Of a stretch of 64,000 nucleotides of DNA, positions 38,575 through 51,150 are shown one piece after another (within the stretch, counting starts at the first letter, position 1; each line of letters begins with the position of its first letter). Location of the stretch: positions 6,104,958 to 6,168,957 of the forward strand of contig JAMKCF010000003.1 in NCBI GenBank assembly GCA_023634235.1. Direction: 5' to 3'. A program made the position numbers and the translations under genes. The DNA comes from Pisaster brevispinus (lineage: Eukaryota > Echinodermata > Asteroidea > Forcipulatida > Asteriidae). Under the pieces are notes generated by a model. The model made no database searches. It had not been told where the DNA came from and saw only the letters and a program-made list of their open reading frames with translations.

Positions 38575-39799
38575 AGTGGTATAAATACATTCTAACTGCT
38601 GTGTAGAACGATTTATAGTATATGGTGTGCAAGTAGATTGCTGATATAAGTTTTAACTAAGATAAGCTTCTTTTGTTCTTTTTTTTATCAAAGATAGAAT
38701 ACTATTTTTTTTTTCAAAGTTATTAAATATTTATATGAGTCTTGACGCTACATTGATATCCGTGGTTAACTATGTTGTAGACTATACCTCCATCTAGTTT
38801 AGTTTTGTCCAGTCAACAGGCATGATGTTCATCCTTCTCCAGTCTGATTTCCAAGATATTGTTTTGCCTTTGGACAAATCAGAAAAATTGTGATTAAACC
38901 ACCTGAAAAGTGTATTGCAGCCCCCACTATGTGTACATGTAGGTCAGACCTTGTACTTGATACAATATTCCTACTTTTTTCCCAAGGACCATATATATCA
39001 TGCCTGTGTCAACCAAACTGCAACTCGGGCCGAATCTGAATTTGCAGCTACAGCTATGGCTACGGCTGTTGCTATGGGTGTTCCTAAGGATAATCTTTAC
39101 TTCAACACATGATGAGCGGGGATCCAGCTGTAGCTGTAGCTGAAGCCCCAGCCGCCAATTCGGACATGGCCTCGCCCTTTGCTACAGTGCTTCCCTGGTG
39201 TCGAATTTTTGGCTCCTCCCAAATTATGGCAATGAGTATGGGGAACTGACCTGATCAGACCGCTTGGTTAAACTGTCATGCTTCCACTGTGAGTGTAAAG
39301 GGAATAGACAGGTTCCGATCTCCCTCTAGTCACTCTGTCTTTGTTCTAACCAAAATTATTATAATTTCCTGTAAGTTTCCCTTGTGGTTTGTTTCTTGAT
39401 AACTGTTTTCTTTGTGATAATATTGCTCTGTTGTTAATATAAAGAAAGCAACTGTTTGTTGACAGTGTGATTGAAGACTGAAGACTGTGATTGAAGTCTA
39501 AGTATTATGTCTGACTCGACAGTTTGGTTACAGCTAACAATTTCTTAAAGCTGTTTTTGAGAAATGTTGCATAGAAAAAGGGAAACATTATTCGCCACAC
39601 TGGTTGCAACAATGTAATGTTCACGTTACTTCTGCTGGGAGCCTGTATACATTCTCATGCAAGGTTTTTAAGGCTTCAATCATTTGCATTTTCCAGCTTT
39701 ATGCAATTGATCCGAGGGAGTTGCCATATTTGTTAGAAAAAATGGTGCGCATCAAAGAAAGGTTACCAGCTAAATTACAACGCAACGTGCATTAATATG
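38575..39799. other. Intergenic; (GCTACAGC)-type repeat fragment
   Basis: Positions about 39,000-39,240 hold cagctacagctatggctacggctg and agctgtagctgtagctgaagcccc, with a related phrase near 42,070-42,150 (ggcattccagccgtagctgccaattt). They look like a dispersed repeat; limits are unclear. No gene. Confidence 0.4.
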
Positions 39800-40235
39800 A
39801 CTGGTCTGGTGGCCTGATAAATCTGTACCTTGTACCTAGGCGTCGACATCCACTGAGGGATGAAGCCCTCTGTCAGACGCTTCCATACTGTCCTTTCCTT
39901 AGCCGTTCTGGTCTAGGTCGTCCCTGTGATCTTTACTATGTCATCTCTCCATTTTTTTGTGTTGGCTACTTCTGGATCTTTGTCCTACTCTGGGTTGCCA
40001 TTTTATGGTTCTACTATTGTGCATCTGTTGTATGTCATCCTTGCTATGTGTCCTGCCAATCTCCATTTCATTTTGTTGATATAGCTTGTGATTTCTGTAA
40101 CTTTTGTTTTGTCTCTGATTGTTTGGTTAGGCATTCGGTCTCTCAGTAATCCGTAGCATTATTCTTTCCATTGCCCTCTGAGTGGTAGCCAATTTATTTA
40201 GTATATTCTTAGTTATTGCCCATGTTTGGCATCCA
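39800..40235 (-). mobile_element. LINE fragment, endonuclease/RT-type C-terminus
   Basis: The minus strand from about 40,075 downward reads KWRLAGHIARM, then a W/NGNP-type stretch and, after frame changes, W.DDIVKITGT and TVWKRLTEGFIPQW. This is the order of the C-terminal region of a common animal endonuclease-reverse transcriptase LINE. The RT domain is absent, and stops and frameshifts are present. Confidence 0.75.
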
Positions 40236-40259
40236 TAAAATCATTGGAAGTATACAATA

Positions 40260-40330
40260 AATTTATACCTACATTTAAAAAGGATTAAAACAATTGAATG
40301 GCTCAAAAACCAAAGGTATACTTGGCCGTT
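40260..40330. repeat. TTAA MITE (subtype 2), end fragment
   Basis: The phrase aggattaaaacaattgaatgg.tc.aaaaccaaaggtatactt matches the right end of 38,190-38,574. The rest is absent; the LINE lies immediately upstream. Confidence 0.6.
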
Positions 40331-40589
40331 CAGAAAAAAACCCAAATGTTTTGTTTTATGAGGGATTTTGTTCAGTTGCATACACATGCTTATTTCAATT
40401 GTGGTTATTGAAATACATAGTTAGCAATGATGATTTTTGTATGGGAGTCTTTAAATGCTACCTTCTTGTCGTTGGCAGTAGTGCAGGTAAAAATATTTAT
40501 GTGGAGAGATTGGTACTGATGTGAACTCAAAAGTCAGTGCGCTTTCAGACTGACTGCGCACTTTCTACTTTGTTAATCTCACTATCAGC

Positions 40590-40745
40590 AGTTTATCATT
40601 TGCTCAGTTGGTAGAGCGCCAGCACATTAATCCGGAGGTCGTTGGTTCAAATTCCGCTTTAGAACATATTTTCTTTGTTCAACCCCCTCATTTTTAAAAG
40701 TTACCTAGTCAGTTTCCCTTGTAGTTTGTTACTTGATTATAAAAG
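40590..40745 (+). mobile_element. tRNA-derived SINE, family S2, 3' part
   Basis: The head tttgctcagttggtagagcgcc with B box gttggttcaaattcc, and tail tttctttgttcaacccc, then ttacctagtcagtttcccttgtag. The 5' body is missing. Confidence 0.82.
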
Positions 40746-42339
40746 TGTTCATCTGTTTTGTTCCAAGACTACTGTTATAGTGCACACATGTTTGTATTTG
40801 TTCTGATGCGATACATTTTAGATTCAAAATCAAATTTCCAGTTCAAGCTGGATTGGAATAACAGAAGATTTACGCTAAACAAGGATTTTCTGTGCAGGGC
40901 TCAACACAGTAGTATCCTCTAGGCTTGTAATGCAATTTAATATTTAGCATGGATCATTTAGCCCTAGCCCAGCCACTCAACCAATTCAAGCCTGGGAAGC
41001 AATTAGTGGCACGGTTTCACATATCAAAGAAACCTGCCGACAAGTTGCATCACGCCCTAGGCTTCGGGATTGCTTGGATGTAAAGTACAAAAGGATTAAA
41101 CCTGATCTAGTTTCACTGTGTGTTGGAGGAAAATTTCATCCAGATTTGATAAATTTAAGGCTTTGATATAATGTGGAATGATGATAGGGTTATGAGATAT
41201 GACAATGGTGTGCTGCTGTGTAGTATAGGGCGGGCAGTTCGAGCACCGAGGGGTGAAATGGTGAAATATATTCAGCTCATTTACTGTCTAAATGGCCATA
41301 AGGTGATTATGAATAAGGCGGTTTCTTTTTATGCTAACATTATGAAGGCTGTATTCTGCGCAAAATGCCACTGATAGTGCATTCAGTTACAGGCTTGTGC
41401 ATACAATCTTGCGGTCTATGGCATATTGCATTACCAACGGCATCATCAAAAGGAACACGGCAATAATAGCAAATAGAGTTTCAGTCAATGCGGTTTGTTC
41501 TCTACAGTTAAAGAGACAATACAGTATTAATAGCACTTGAATTCCATCCAGACCTCTTGTTTTTTTAAGAACACATCAAGAAACTGAAATGTGTACAGTT
41601 GATTGGAATCATTGCTTTTGAATTACCACAGAGATCATTTCATGTTGATTTATTTTCCATCTAGACTATGGAATCCTTTGGCAAATCCTGTGACCGATAT
41701 TTTTGATGAATGTTTCTGCATGCACAACCTTCCAGACTGGGAAGTTCCGAGACAGACATCAAGACTAAAGGTTTGTTTGAATCGGACTTTAAAAAATGGT
41801 ATTCTGTCAGCCACTGTAAGTTAACAGTACGGTTAGACCACCGCCATAAATCAAATGCAAAGCAGAAAATATTGCCTAGCAATTTTTTGGTGAACAGTGG
41901 AAGTTGTAAAGTTGGTTGATCAGTGATGGAGGTCTCAACATCGGTCTCCCTCTCTGACTTTGAGGTCTTGACTCCCAAGACTGCAATTGATTTGGAATCA
42001 TGGTAACGTAACAAACATTAACATGACATGGAGAAAAAGATCAATCTATACTAAGGCAGTATCAGAATGGCGGCTACAACTGTCATTGCTAAGGATGTCT
42101 GAAACCTCAATCCATGATGATGTGGCATTCCAGCCGTAGCTGCCAATTTAGACTTGACCATTGCTTCCTCTCAGTGCCTCTTGTTTTACAAGTACTGATT
42201 TCTTGTTACCGGGAAAGGTTGGGTTGGTCAGGTTATACACATCTTAAGGTTAAGCGAATGAAGACTAAACTTACTATGTAACTTAAAACTTGTTATGCGA
42301 ACAGTTGTCACTGAAGTTAATAGTAAGGTTAGACTACAG
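40746..42339. other. Intergenic, no gene supported
   Basis: Open frames at 41,171-41,374, 41,603-41,824 and 41,661-42,014 have no domain that I recognise and no convincing splice or start context. Confidence 0.4.
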
Positions 42340-42625
42340 CCATAGATAAAATTTCTGCTAAGCAAAAAAGAGCAGAATACCAGTCACAGATGGTACATGT
42401 GACATGGTAATTTGGTTGTTAATCTTATTCTGTTAAGCATAAGTTGTTTGCGCTTAGCAAATTTTTCAGCTTGCGCATCTCTATTTAAGCAGAAATTATT
42501 TGCCAAGCAAAAATGAGCAGAACACCAGTCACAGATGGTATATGTGGCATGGCACTTTGGCTGGTAAGCTTATTCTGGTAAGCAAAACACTACTCTGGTA
42601 GACTCTGTGAAATTGGGCCAATGGT
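42340..42625 (+). repeat. S5 dispersed repeat, tandem double copy
   Basis: The phrase atttctgctaagcaaaaa.agagcagaataccagtcacagatgg occurs at 42,349 and, slightly changed (attatttgccaagcaaaaatgagcagaacaccagtcacagatgg), at 42,492. It ends ctctgtgaaattgggcc, the reverse of the family's start. Confidence 0.7.
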
Positions 42626-42989
42626 AAAGATGAAAGGTCTAGACGAGTGACTTGAAGGTCTGTGATGAAAATTATCTGCATAAAAGTCAAGAGTAAGAGT
42701 AAGGCATTGATCAAAAGTAAATTTTGAAATGGATTTGGTCTCAGGAATGTGAATCCTACTTGGTAACACTGCATCTAAGACAAAGATACCGATTGAAAGG
42801 TAAGCATTTAGCATTTTCTCAAAAACAATTAACCCATATGTGATTAACTATGTTTTTATTTCTGACCTACATGTTTGTTCTCAGATCTTTGTGTGTAGTT
42901 CTTGAATTTCTAGGTTTTTACTACATGTACAATGTTTGATGTACCTGGCAAAAAGTTACCAATACTCAATAGAAGACTTTTGGGAACCC

Positions 42990-43110
42990 TACAGTGGATC
43001 CAGTGGATCCTAACTACCAAGTAAACACACTGTTCTGGGAAATAAGTGCATGCACAGAATTACAAAACAGTGGACATTAGCCCCGTAAGTCTGCTGCCAC
43101 CTAGTGTCAC
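42990..43110. repeat. Hairpin MITE, decayed third copy
   Basis: The right arm gtaagtctgctgccacctag is intact at 43,085-43,104. The middle keeps tgcatgcacagaatta. The left arm has been replaced by a ggatccagtggatcc duplication. Confidence 0.65.
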
Positions 43111-44862
43111 ATTACTCAACAATCGTCCACACTGTCTTAATTTGTCAATAAATCCTTTTCTTTATTGATTTCCATAATATAAACAATGAAAATGTTACCA
43201 ACAGGGTTTTGAATTAAATACCATCAAAATAAAAACTTTTCTACATTGGACCACAACATAGTTAACTTATAAATATACTGATTGATCATAATGCCCCAGT
43301 ACAAGTGGATATCTGTTGGATCTGTCAGCTTTGAGATGGAAAAAAAACAAATTGTTGACAAACTTGCAGTGAGCCTAGAGTACAAAATAGAATGCAACCT
43401 TTCAACAACATATAGCACATTACAATTAAAGATATTACACAGGATTAATAAGGATAAAAACATTGGTGTAATTTTAGTCTGAAAGCTTACAGATTATGAA
43501 GTTCTTACTCAAATTTTTTTTCGTGTGAAACATTTTCCTCTAAAATAAGGTTACATTCCAGAAAACTATATCCGAAACCCTAAAAACACAACAGCTGATT
43601 TTGGTCGATACAAGCAAAATTAAGGACAATGTGTTTACATGCTGAAAATTGTGCATGGTTTTCACTTGTTTCTCTCGACTCGGAAACGGATTCAGCCCAA
43701 ATAACCACTCAAAACATGAACATTGTCTGCAACTATTTTGTCAGCTCTACCAATCCTGTATGGTACCTGTAAGCTATTGGTATGTGTAATTCAAACTGTT
43801 TAAACGCACAGTATTTTCATGGAAATCTTTGAAGGGGAACCATGGGCAAGACTAAGGCAACAGATGCTGTAGCCTCCAGGGTCCTTTGTGTAATTCCAGG
43901 CCGGTAATTCAAATTGGGGAACAATTTTGGACATTTGATTCAGTAAAGGACTATGTAAATATTTGGTTGAGCACAGCTTTGTTTTGTAATAATAAAATTG
44001 ACAAGTCTTGAGTTTTGACTCTGAATTCTGGAATCTAGAGTCCAAGTGTTAGGTATAGAGTCTTGGCCACTATAGCACTGCCTGGCCAGTTTGAGTCTTG
44101 CAGCGGGTACTGTAAACAATTTAATTGAAAACTGTTAGTATCTGTATGTACTCTATGTGTAGGCCACTTGCATAGACCACCCTTGCTTAGGTTAAGCAAT
44201 GGAATCAAACATGTTTGTGCGAGAAACTCACACCTCTCAGCAACTAATTGGTCTTCTTTGACCTCAGTGAGTGCGCTGTTTGAGTTTGTGATGTAATTAC
44301 ATTATATGCAAGGGTCTATAAGATAGAGTTACGTCAAAAAGGAGACACGAGAGCTGCGTAAAAAGCCTACAAAGAGGACAGGATTTTACTCACAGCTTGA
44401 TGTTCAACTCTGTATCATGGCATGTTAGGAATTTTTATAAGTTATTGATACTGCATTTATTGTAAGCCATACATCATAAGCCATTTGCGAGTTACCTTTT
44501 GAATAATGTCTGGTACAATGGCTTGATTAGTCACAAGTGAGCACTCATATTCGATTCCCCAGACTAAAGACAATGTTCCTTTGTCACATGGTTTGGGGTA
44601 AGATTTTGTGTAGGAACCTCCAGATATGCAAATCCTGGCACCATTATAATGCCATATGCAACCACAGAATTGTGTATGGGTGTTTGCCGTCTCCTACTTA
44701 ACTATCCAGAAACTTGCCTCGAACCATGTGAAATACCAACTTGCTTTAGTCTCAGGAATTCATATTTAAGTGGTTTCTTGTGACTAAGCAAGTCAGTGTA
44801 CCAGACATTATACAAATCTATTTTGCAACGGTTTCATTGATCAGTTGGGTGTAATTGTGTCA
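43111..44862. other. Intergenic, no gene recognised
   Basis: AT-rich sequence up to the palindrome's outer left end. I see no repeat boundary, exon or RNA gene, and no retrotransposon coding sequence to match the one on the far side of the palindrome. Confidence 0.45.
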
Positions 44863-46230
44863 ATCTTTTTAAGAGTGACACAATAATTGATTATTAGTTT
44901 GCTTTTCCCATCCAATTTTTTGTCATTCTAACTGAACATGTATTGATTTAGATTTTTTAAATTCTAACTCAGTGCTTGTACATTTCATTGTGGTATGTGA
45001 ATATTGTAATTGTGATGAATGACATACTGTATATTTGTTTAAATATTTGTACAATGAAGGAATTATATACCTGATGGTAATGAGTTATTTGTAAACAAAA
45101 ATGTCTGATAAATCCTTGTTCAGTCCATTTGAGAAATACTTTTGCAAAGCTGGTCAACTGTAAATGGATATTAAGTTATTATGTAGATCTGGAGTGCGGA
45201 TACGAAACATATTTAATTGATTTCAAATATTGAAAATACAGTATGCTAAAATATAAACAAAAATGAAAACAACATATTGTGTAAAGCTACAACCAACTGA
45301 GAAAGTATTGACAATAAATGATAAATAAAAATCGAACCTAAATATCACGACGTGAAATTACAAAGAAAAAATGTTGAACAATAAAAGGTATGTATCGTGT
45401 AAAGCAACAACCAACCTAAAAAAATCAATGACACTAAATGAAACATACAAATTTTAATGTATTTTAAAAGACCAACCTCTAGAATAATTTCCAATGTACA
45501 ATTTAAACAACACAATAAATCAAAAGTGCAATTTAAAAAATAAAGATTACCCATTCGTTTATGTGACAAAAATAACAAATAGAAGATTGTGTATTTATAT
45601 AAAAAGCATGATACACCATTTTGGTCAGTAGAGGGCAGTAGACATCTTGAATAGACAGCTCGAACTCGTTCATTTTCACAAATTAACAAACAGAAGATTG
45701 TACAAAAATGGATATAAAGCGCAACATGCCTAGTTTTTCAATAGAGGGAAGTAAACATGTTTTAATATTTCAGAACCACTAACTCATTCACTTAGACAGA
45801 AATAATAGGAGTGGAATGCATCTTGACTTGATTCAAAAGCACATTGATTGAAACGAATTATTATTATTTTTTTAATATTTGCAATTTTTATTAAAAAATG
45901 CAATTCCAATTCGGTTTAAAAAGAAATCATTAAAAAAACGTTTACAAATATTTTTTAAGAGTAATAAACTCAAGAGAGGGCAGTAGACATTTTTATTCTG
46001 TCACACTAACTCATGCAATTCGACAAAAATAACCATACTATTTTGAAAATTGAATCAAAAAGCGGGTTTTACACACGTTTTTGGCTTAATAGAGGGTGTT
46101 GCACACTTCTTGACTTTACACAAAAACACAATAAATAAAATGAAAAAAATTACTGTTGTCTTTCCATGTACATGTATGCTTTCAAATCATTTTGAACGGT
46201 TTCTTTTAAATAAATTCCAACAGTAATTGT
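44863..46230 (+). repeat. Palindrome left arm, outer AT-rich block
   Basis: It is the complement of about 59,880-60,843. Landmarks include ttgtttaaatatttgtacaatgaaggaatt (complement at 60,645), acgacgtgaaattac (complement at 60,337) and repeated agaggg.agtagaca phrases. The open frame at 45,345-45,689 (-) is not preserved on the other arm. Confidence 0.85.
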
Positions 46231-46438
46231 ATGCCCATCCCCAGCTAGCCATTCCCCAGCATTAGTCCATCTCCCCTACAATCAAATAAAGTTCCCAGTC
46301 TACTCCCAGGCGGCAACCACCTACCAGCTTGATCACATACCCATGTTCAACCAGCTTAACCCCAGCAACATTCAGTCCATCTCCCATACCCTCAAATCGA
46401 AGTCCAAGTTCCTGGCCCCAGTCATCTACCCAGCTTGA
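46231..46438 (+). repeat. Palindrome left arm, CCCCAG-rich low-complexity block
   Basis: Irregular repeats of catccccagc/cccagcttgat. The complement on the right arm is 59,715-59,880 (gctggggatgggcat). Lengths differ between arms. Confidence 0.7.
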
Positions 46439-46690
46439 TTATAAATATCCAACGAGCCACAACCCAGAAACAATACAGGTCCGACTACATGTATTTCTGT
46501 TCATTACCGCGAGGTCTTGCGGGAGCCATTTGCGTGCCCCTGTGGTCTTTGACCGACCCAGGTGATCGGAACCAGCCAAAGAAAACGACAGGTACCCGAC
46601 TACCGCCCAACACCAGGTAAACATGTAGTAGGGGTCAGGGTGCTTGACGGCTTGATGCCGTGACGTGTATTCAAAATGGCCACCAGCCAT
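46439..46690 (-). CDS. ORF-A, left-arm copy (83 codons), conserved small ORF
   Basis: Unknown protein. It starts MAGGHFEYTSRH and continues with PDPYYMFTWCWAV, LSFSLAGS and RKWLPQDLAV. The copy on the other arm (59,464-59,730, +) has the same start and stays collinear for about 65 codons. In the shared stretch I count about 9 nucleotide changes, of which 4 alter the residue (H/Y, V/I, D/N, M/L), mostly conservatively. The C-termini then differ. ORF-A faces outward from the palindrome. It could be a first exon, an element-encoded peptide, or chance; I recognise no domain. Confidence 0.4.
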   Translation of the reverse strand: MAGGHFEYTSRHQAVKHPDPYYMFTWCWAVVGYLSFSLAGSDHLGRSKTTGARKWLPQDLAVMNRNTCSRTCIVSGLWLVGYL

Positions 46691-48381
46691 GCTTGATTTA
46701 TGTTAGTGTTACACCGTGGATGTATTACGATCATTTGATGTCATTTGATGTGATTTAATGTCTCTGAAGGTAAGCTTTGTCGTGATGTTTATTTAAGTTC
46801 AAAATGTAGAATAGGAATAGGCCCCATGGAACCTGTGTAAACACTAAGATTGTCGTAAAACGGGTAAATTTGTAGCGTTTCTAGTTCCACCTTCATGCAC
46901 GTAAACAACGGCACGTGAAAGTACAACGGCCGGAAGTAGCTTTAACGTTTGGCCCATAGGTCATTGTTTGTCATTAGGCAATGACAACTTGCCGTCAATC
47001 ATGAAACAATCGACTTTTCTTTTTAGAGAATTTGTGTTACATAATCTTTTGCCACTTGTAGTTTTCATAATTATTGTAATTCTACCTGAATGTGTTAACG
47101 TTTGGCACCTATGTTCATTTACCCTGAATCTAACCAACTTGTCTTTTTAAGACACCGTTATCAAGGGGATTGGGTCGATTTAAAAATAAATGTTGAGGTT
47201 TTTTAAGTTGTGATTGCTTTGAAACAGTTACCGAATAAAGAGATCGACAATACCGTGTAATTGTATTTCTTGTTGATATTGATATTCAATGTTGTGTGTA
47301 TTCGAACCTTGCCCAATTCACTGTAAATAAACACAATAAATATATGAAAGCAAGAGTAGTTTTTCATAATCATAGGAACTTCAGTAACAGTTTAAATATT
47401 ATTTGATATTTTAATCGTTCGTCTTGGTTTAAAATGGTAGAACATTTTTGTTAAAGGAACATGTACGAAATGATGAGAATATTCTAAAATGTAGATTTTC
47501 GTCTTTTTCTGTGCCGACAATTATTACAATTTGGAAGTTAGATACAAAACAGGCAGAATTATTTTTAAAATTGGAAATTGGGTCGTGCGGGCGTTATCGA
47601 AAATTGTGTAGATGTTATTATTGTACTGTTGTTTTTTTGCGATAATTCTGAGTAGCCCCTGACATTGCCACACCCCAAAAATTCTTCGTCGCAATCATTG
47701 TATCAACATTCTTAAAAAGAGGAAATATGCAACGCCAAATCCTCCGCAAAGACGCTGAATGCACTTCGCAAAGTAACAATTAAGAGCAAGGCTATAAAAT
47801 TATACCAATAAGAAAGTTTTACAAAATATGCACACCGCAAAGCAAATGATGCGATTATTACTATATTGATGCATCTGTAGATAAATTCGACTAAGAGACT
47901 AATCTAAAACAAATTTGTTTCAACAAAGCAAACGACATTTTCAATGAATTGATCCACCAAAAATCATAGCTGAAAACAATTCTTTCAGATTCTTCAATTG
48001 TAGTCCCCCGAAAAAATTAATAGATTAAAACTAACTAACTAAATAAATAAATATATAAATAAATAAACAAATACATAAATAAACACAAAAATCAATTGAA
48101 CGAACACCTGTATACAACTTAGTCCAATCATCCAGTCCATGCCCGAACCCGGTCTCTTTCCATTATATTATTCAAACACAAACCACTCAACCGAACACGC
48201 AAAATCTAGCGAGAACAAGTGAAGTGTTCACTGCTAGCCCTTGCTACTTTCCACTGACCACGGCATGACTAAGCCTCTAAAAACCTTCATATTCCCGGCT
48301 CTAGGCCTATTCCTTCACGCCACAACGAGTCCACCGAATCAGACGCTCAAATAGTATCCAACAAAAACGTGATATTACGGT
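46691..48381 (+). repeat. Palindrome left arm, middle AT-rich block
   Basis: It is the complement of about 57,733-59,463. Landmarks are gacaacttgccgtcaatcatg (complement at 59,160) and acattcttaaaaagagga (complement near 58,395). A (AAAT)n run at 48,040-48,080 corresponds to a TTTA run at 58,020-58,050. Short frames at 46,968-47,150 and 47,448-47,645 are not clearly conserved. Confidence 0.85.
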
Positions 48382-48684
48382 ATGGCTCTTCGCTATAACT
48401 CATGTCCTTGGTCACAATCCACTCATGGTCGTCAACCCAGCTCACCAGCTGACCCTATCCAATTCAATGCTTCATCCCATAAGATTCTACGGCGAGTACC
48501 CACCAAGAACACTGATGGAACCAACGCTGTTATTCCCGCCGTCATGTTGATCCCAGCTAGCACTGGGGACTTGCCACCTCCACCACAACCACCCCCCAAT
48601 GTATTCCCATCAGTAGTCAGACCAAGTATTCCCCAATCCGTTTCCTATGTGAACTTATTTCCTTTACCTATATACAGCGTGTGA
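48382..48684 (+). CDS. ORF-B, left-arm copy (100 codons), conserved small ORF
   Basis: Unknown protein, rich in S, P and N, starting MALRYNSCPWSQSTH and ending VNLFPLPIYSV. The right-arm copy (57,424-57,732, -; 102 codons) has the same start, the same end and the same stop. In between, near codon 60-70, an indel pair shifts the frame and restores it (STGDLPPPPQ on the left, SIHWRAATST on the right). ORF-B faces the palindrome centre. No domain is recognised. Confidence 0.4.
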   Translation: MALRYNSCPWSQSTHGRQPSSPADPIQFNASSHKILRRVPTKNTDGTNAVIPAVMLIPASTGDLPPPPQPPPNVFPSVVRPSIPQSVSYVNLFPLPIYSV

Positions 48685-48739
48685 CTTAAACCCAAATATT
48701 TTTTAAGTTCGAAAAAAAAGAGTCTCTATATGCCTATGT

Positions 48740-49400
48740 TTCCCAAATCAACTGATGGTCCACACTATACTCCATACCTACAGCGTGTGTCTTCTAATGA
48801 CAACTGGCAAATTATTTACCAAGTCCGAACCAAAAAGTTCCCTGTATACTATATACACACTCGCAAATTATTTACCAAGTAATAGGCAAAGATTTCCCAA
48901 CGCCATTTTACCCTGCGTACGCCGTTTTTAAACTCGTGGTCTATATACATGTACCTACAGAGTGTGCCTTCAACTCAAACATTCTCCAAGTCCGAACCCA
49001 AGAGTCCCCATATGCCTATATATGTTTCTTAAGTATAAACTAATGGTCCATACCTACAGCGTGTGCCTTCCACTCGAACTATTTTCTGAGTCCGAACCAG
49101 AGTCCCCTGTATACCGATACCTATTCCTGTAAGTAAACCAACGGTACTAGCGTGTGCCTTCCACTCGCAAATTAATTAAGTACAAAGCACTAAATTTCCC
49201 ATGCCATAGTATCCTGTATAAAGTATTTCACTAGAAAATATATTTACCTTCCACTCGCAAATTATTTACTAAGTACAAAGCACTGATTTCCCATGCCATA
49301 GTATCCTGTATAAAGTGTTCCGCTTGCGAATTATTTACTAAGTATAAAGCATTGATTTCCCATGCCATAGTAATAGTGTAAAGTATGAATCGAAGGTTCA
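48740..49400 (+). repeat. Palindrome left arm, 'cttccactcgcaaattattta' subrepeats
   Basis: Five or more diverged units of about 70-100 bp share gcgtgtgccttccactcgcaaa, ttatttactaagt and ttcccatgccatagtatcctg. The same phrase is the non-tRNA part of the 254-bp satellite unit, linking the two repeat types. Confidence 0.8.
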
Positions 49401-49424
49401 TCAAGTCTAAAATGCGAATTATCC

Positions 49425-49560
49425 TGGGGGGACCCACAAGGGTGTTGTGGGTGGGTGTCGGACTACGAAGCCAGCGGTCCCCGGTTCGAGCCACGGTGGC
49501 GACCGCGCGGTCGCCACTCACCGCGCAGTGGCACGAACCGCTCTCACGTGCTTAAAAAGG
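49425..49560 (+). repeat. GC-rich block with B box and a perfect 22-bp palindrome (left arm)
   Basis: It contains the B-box-like ggttcgagcc (about 49,482), preceded by gtcggactacgaagcc. A perfect 22-bp palindrome follows at 49,496-49,517 (core GCGACCGCGCGGTCGC). CpG-rich against an AT-rich background. The matching block on the other arm is 56,375-56,510, and its palindrome (56,410-56,431) is also perfect. Confidence 0.8.
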
Positions 49561-49649
49561 AAACTTAGAAACTTAAAACTTAAAACGAACCTATGCACTT
49601 TTTTTATATGAAATAACAAAAAATAATAAAAAAAGATTTTTTAAAACAC

Positions 49650-51150
49650 CTTCATTTTTTAGGTAGCGGGATTCGATCCCGGGACCTTTCGGTCCAGAGT
49701 CGGGAGCCCTTCCACTGGGCCACTGCTCCTCTTACTTAAATTGTATTCGAGTTTAATTTTAAACCTTAGAATGAACAACCTTAAATCAAAACGTAGTAAA
49801 AGAAGACCCGGGATTCGAACCCAGTACCTTTAGGTCCAGAGTCGGGAGCCCTTCCACTGGGCCACTGCTCCTCTTACTTAAAATGTGTTCGAGTTTAATT
49901 TTAAACCTTAGAATGAACAACCTTAAATCAAAACGTAGTAAAAGAAGACCCGGGATTCGAACCCAGTACCTTTAGGTCCAGAGTCGGGAGCCCTTCCACT
50001 GGGCCACTGCTCCTCTTACTTAAATTGTGTTCGAGTTTAATTTTAAACCTTAGAATGAACAACTTTAAATCAAAACGTAGTAAAAGAAGACCCGGGATTT
50101 GAACCCAAAACCTTTAGGTCCAGAGTCGGGAGCCCTTCCACTGGGCCACTGCTCCTCTTAATTAAATTGTGTTCGAGATTAATTTAAACCTTAGAATGAA
50201 CAACTTTAAATCAAAACATAGTAAAAAAAGACCGGGGATTTGAACCCAGTACCTTTAGGTCCAGAGTCGGGAGCCCTTCCACTGTGCCACTGCTCCTCTT
50301 AATTAAATTGTGTTCGAGTTTAATTTTAAACCTAAGAATGAACAACTTTAAATCAAAACATAGTAAAAGAAGACCCGGGATTCGAACCCAGTACCTTTAG
50401 GTCCAGAGTCGGGAGCCCTTCCACTGGGCCACTGCTCCTCTTAATTAAATTGTGTTCGAGTTTAATTTTAAACCTTAGAATGAACAACCTTAAATCAAAA
50501 CGTAGTAAAAGAAGACCCGGGATTCGAACCCAGTACCTTTAGGTCCAGAGTCGGGAGCCCTTCCACTGGCCACTGCTCCTCTTACTTAAATTGTGTTCGA
50601 GTTTAGTTTTAAACCTTAGAATGAACAACTTTAAATCAAAACGTAGTAAAAGAAGACCCGGGATTTGAACCCAAAACCTTTAGGTCCAGAGTCGGGAGCC
50701 CTTCCACTGGGCCACTGCTCCTCTTAATTAAATTGTGTTCGAGATTAATTTAAACCTTAGAATGAACAACTTTAAATCAAAACATAGTAAAAAAAGACCG
50801 GGGATTTGAACCCAGTACCTTTAGGTCCAGAGTCGGGAGCCCTTCCACTGTGCCACTGCTCCTCTTAATTAAATTGTGTTCGAGTTTAATTTTAAACCTA
50901 AGAATGAACAACTTTAAATCAAAACATAGTAAAAGAAGACCCGGGATTCGAACCCAGTACCTTTAGGTCCAGAGTCGGGAGCCCTTCCACTGGGCCACTG
51001 CTCCTCTTAATTAAATTGTGTTCGAGTTTAATTTTAAACCTTAGAATGAACAACTTTAAATCAAAACGTAGTAAAAGAAGACCAGGGATTCGAACCCAAT
51101 ACCTTTGGGTTCAGAGTCCGGAGCCCTTCCACTGGGCCACTGCTCCTCTT
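49650..51150 (-). repeat. tRNA-like satellite, 142-bp units, 11 cores (left arm)
   Basis: Eleven cores are spaced 141-142 bp apart (marker cactgctcct at 49,721, 49,863, 50,005 and so on to 51,138). Read on -, each has A box TGGCCCAGTGG and B box GGTTCGAATCC or a one-base variant, in a tRNA-sized core of about 72 nt, plus a 70-bp AT-rich linker (taaaattaaactcgaacaca). A higher-order period of about 566 bp (four units) is visible: 50,030-50,597 and 50,597-51,163 are nearly identical, including private variants. Confidence 0.95.

Noticed and set aside
41603..41824. Possible exon (frame with PSRLWNPLANP)
   Set aside because: No recognisable domain, and no acceptor and donor pair that keeps a frame with any neighbour.
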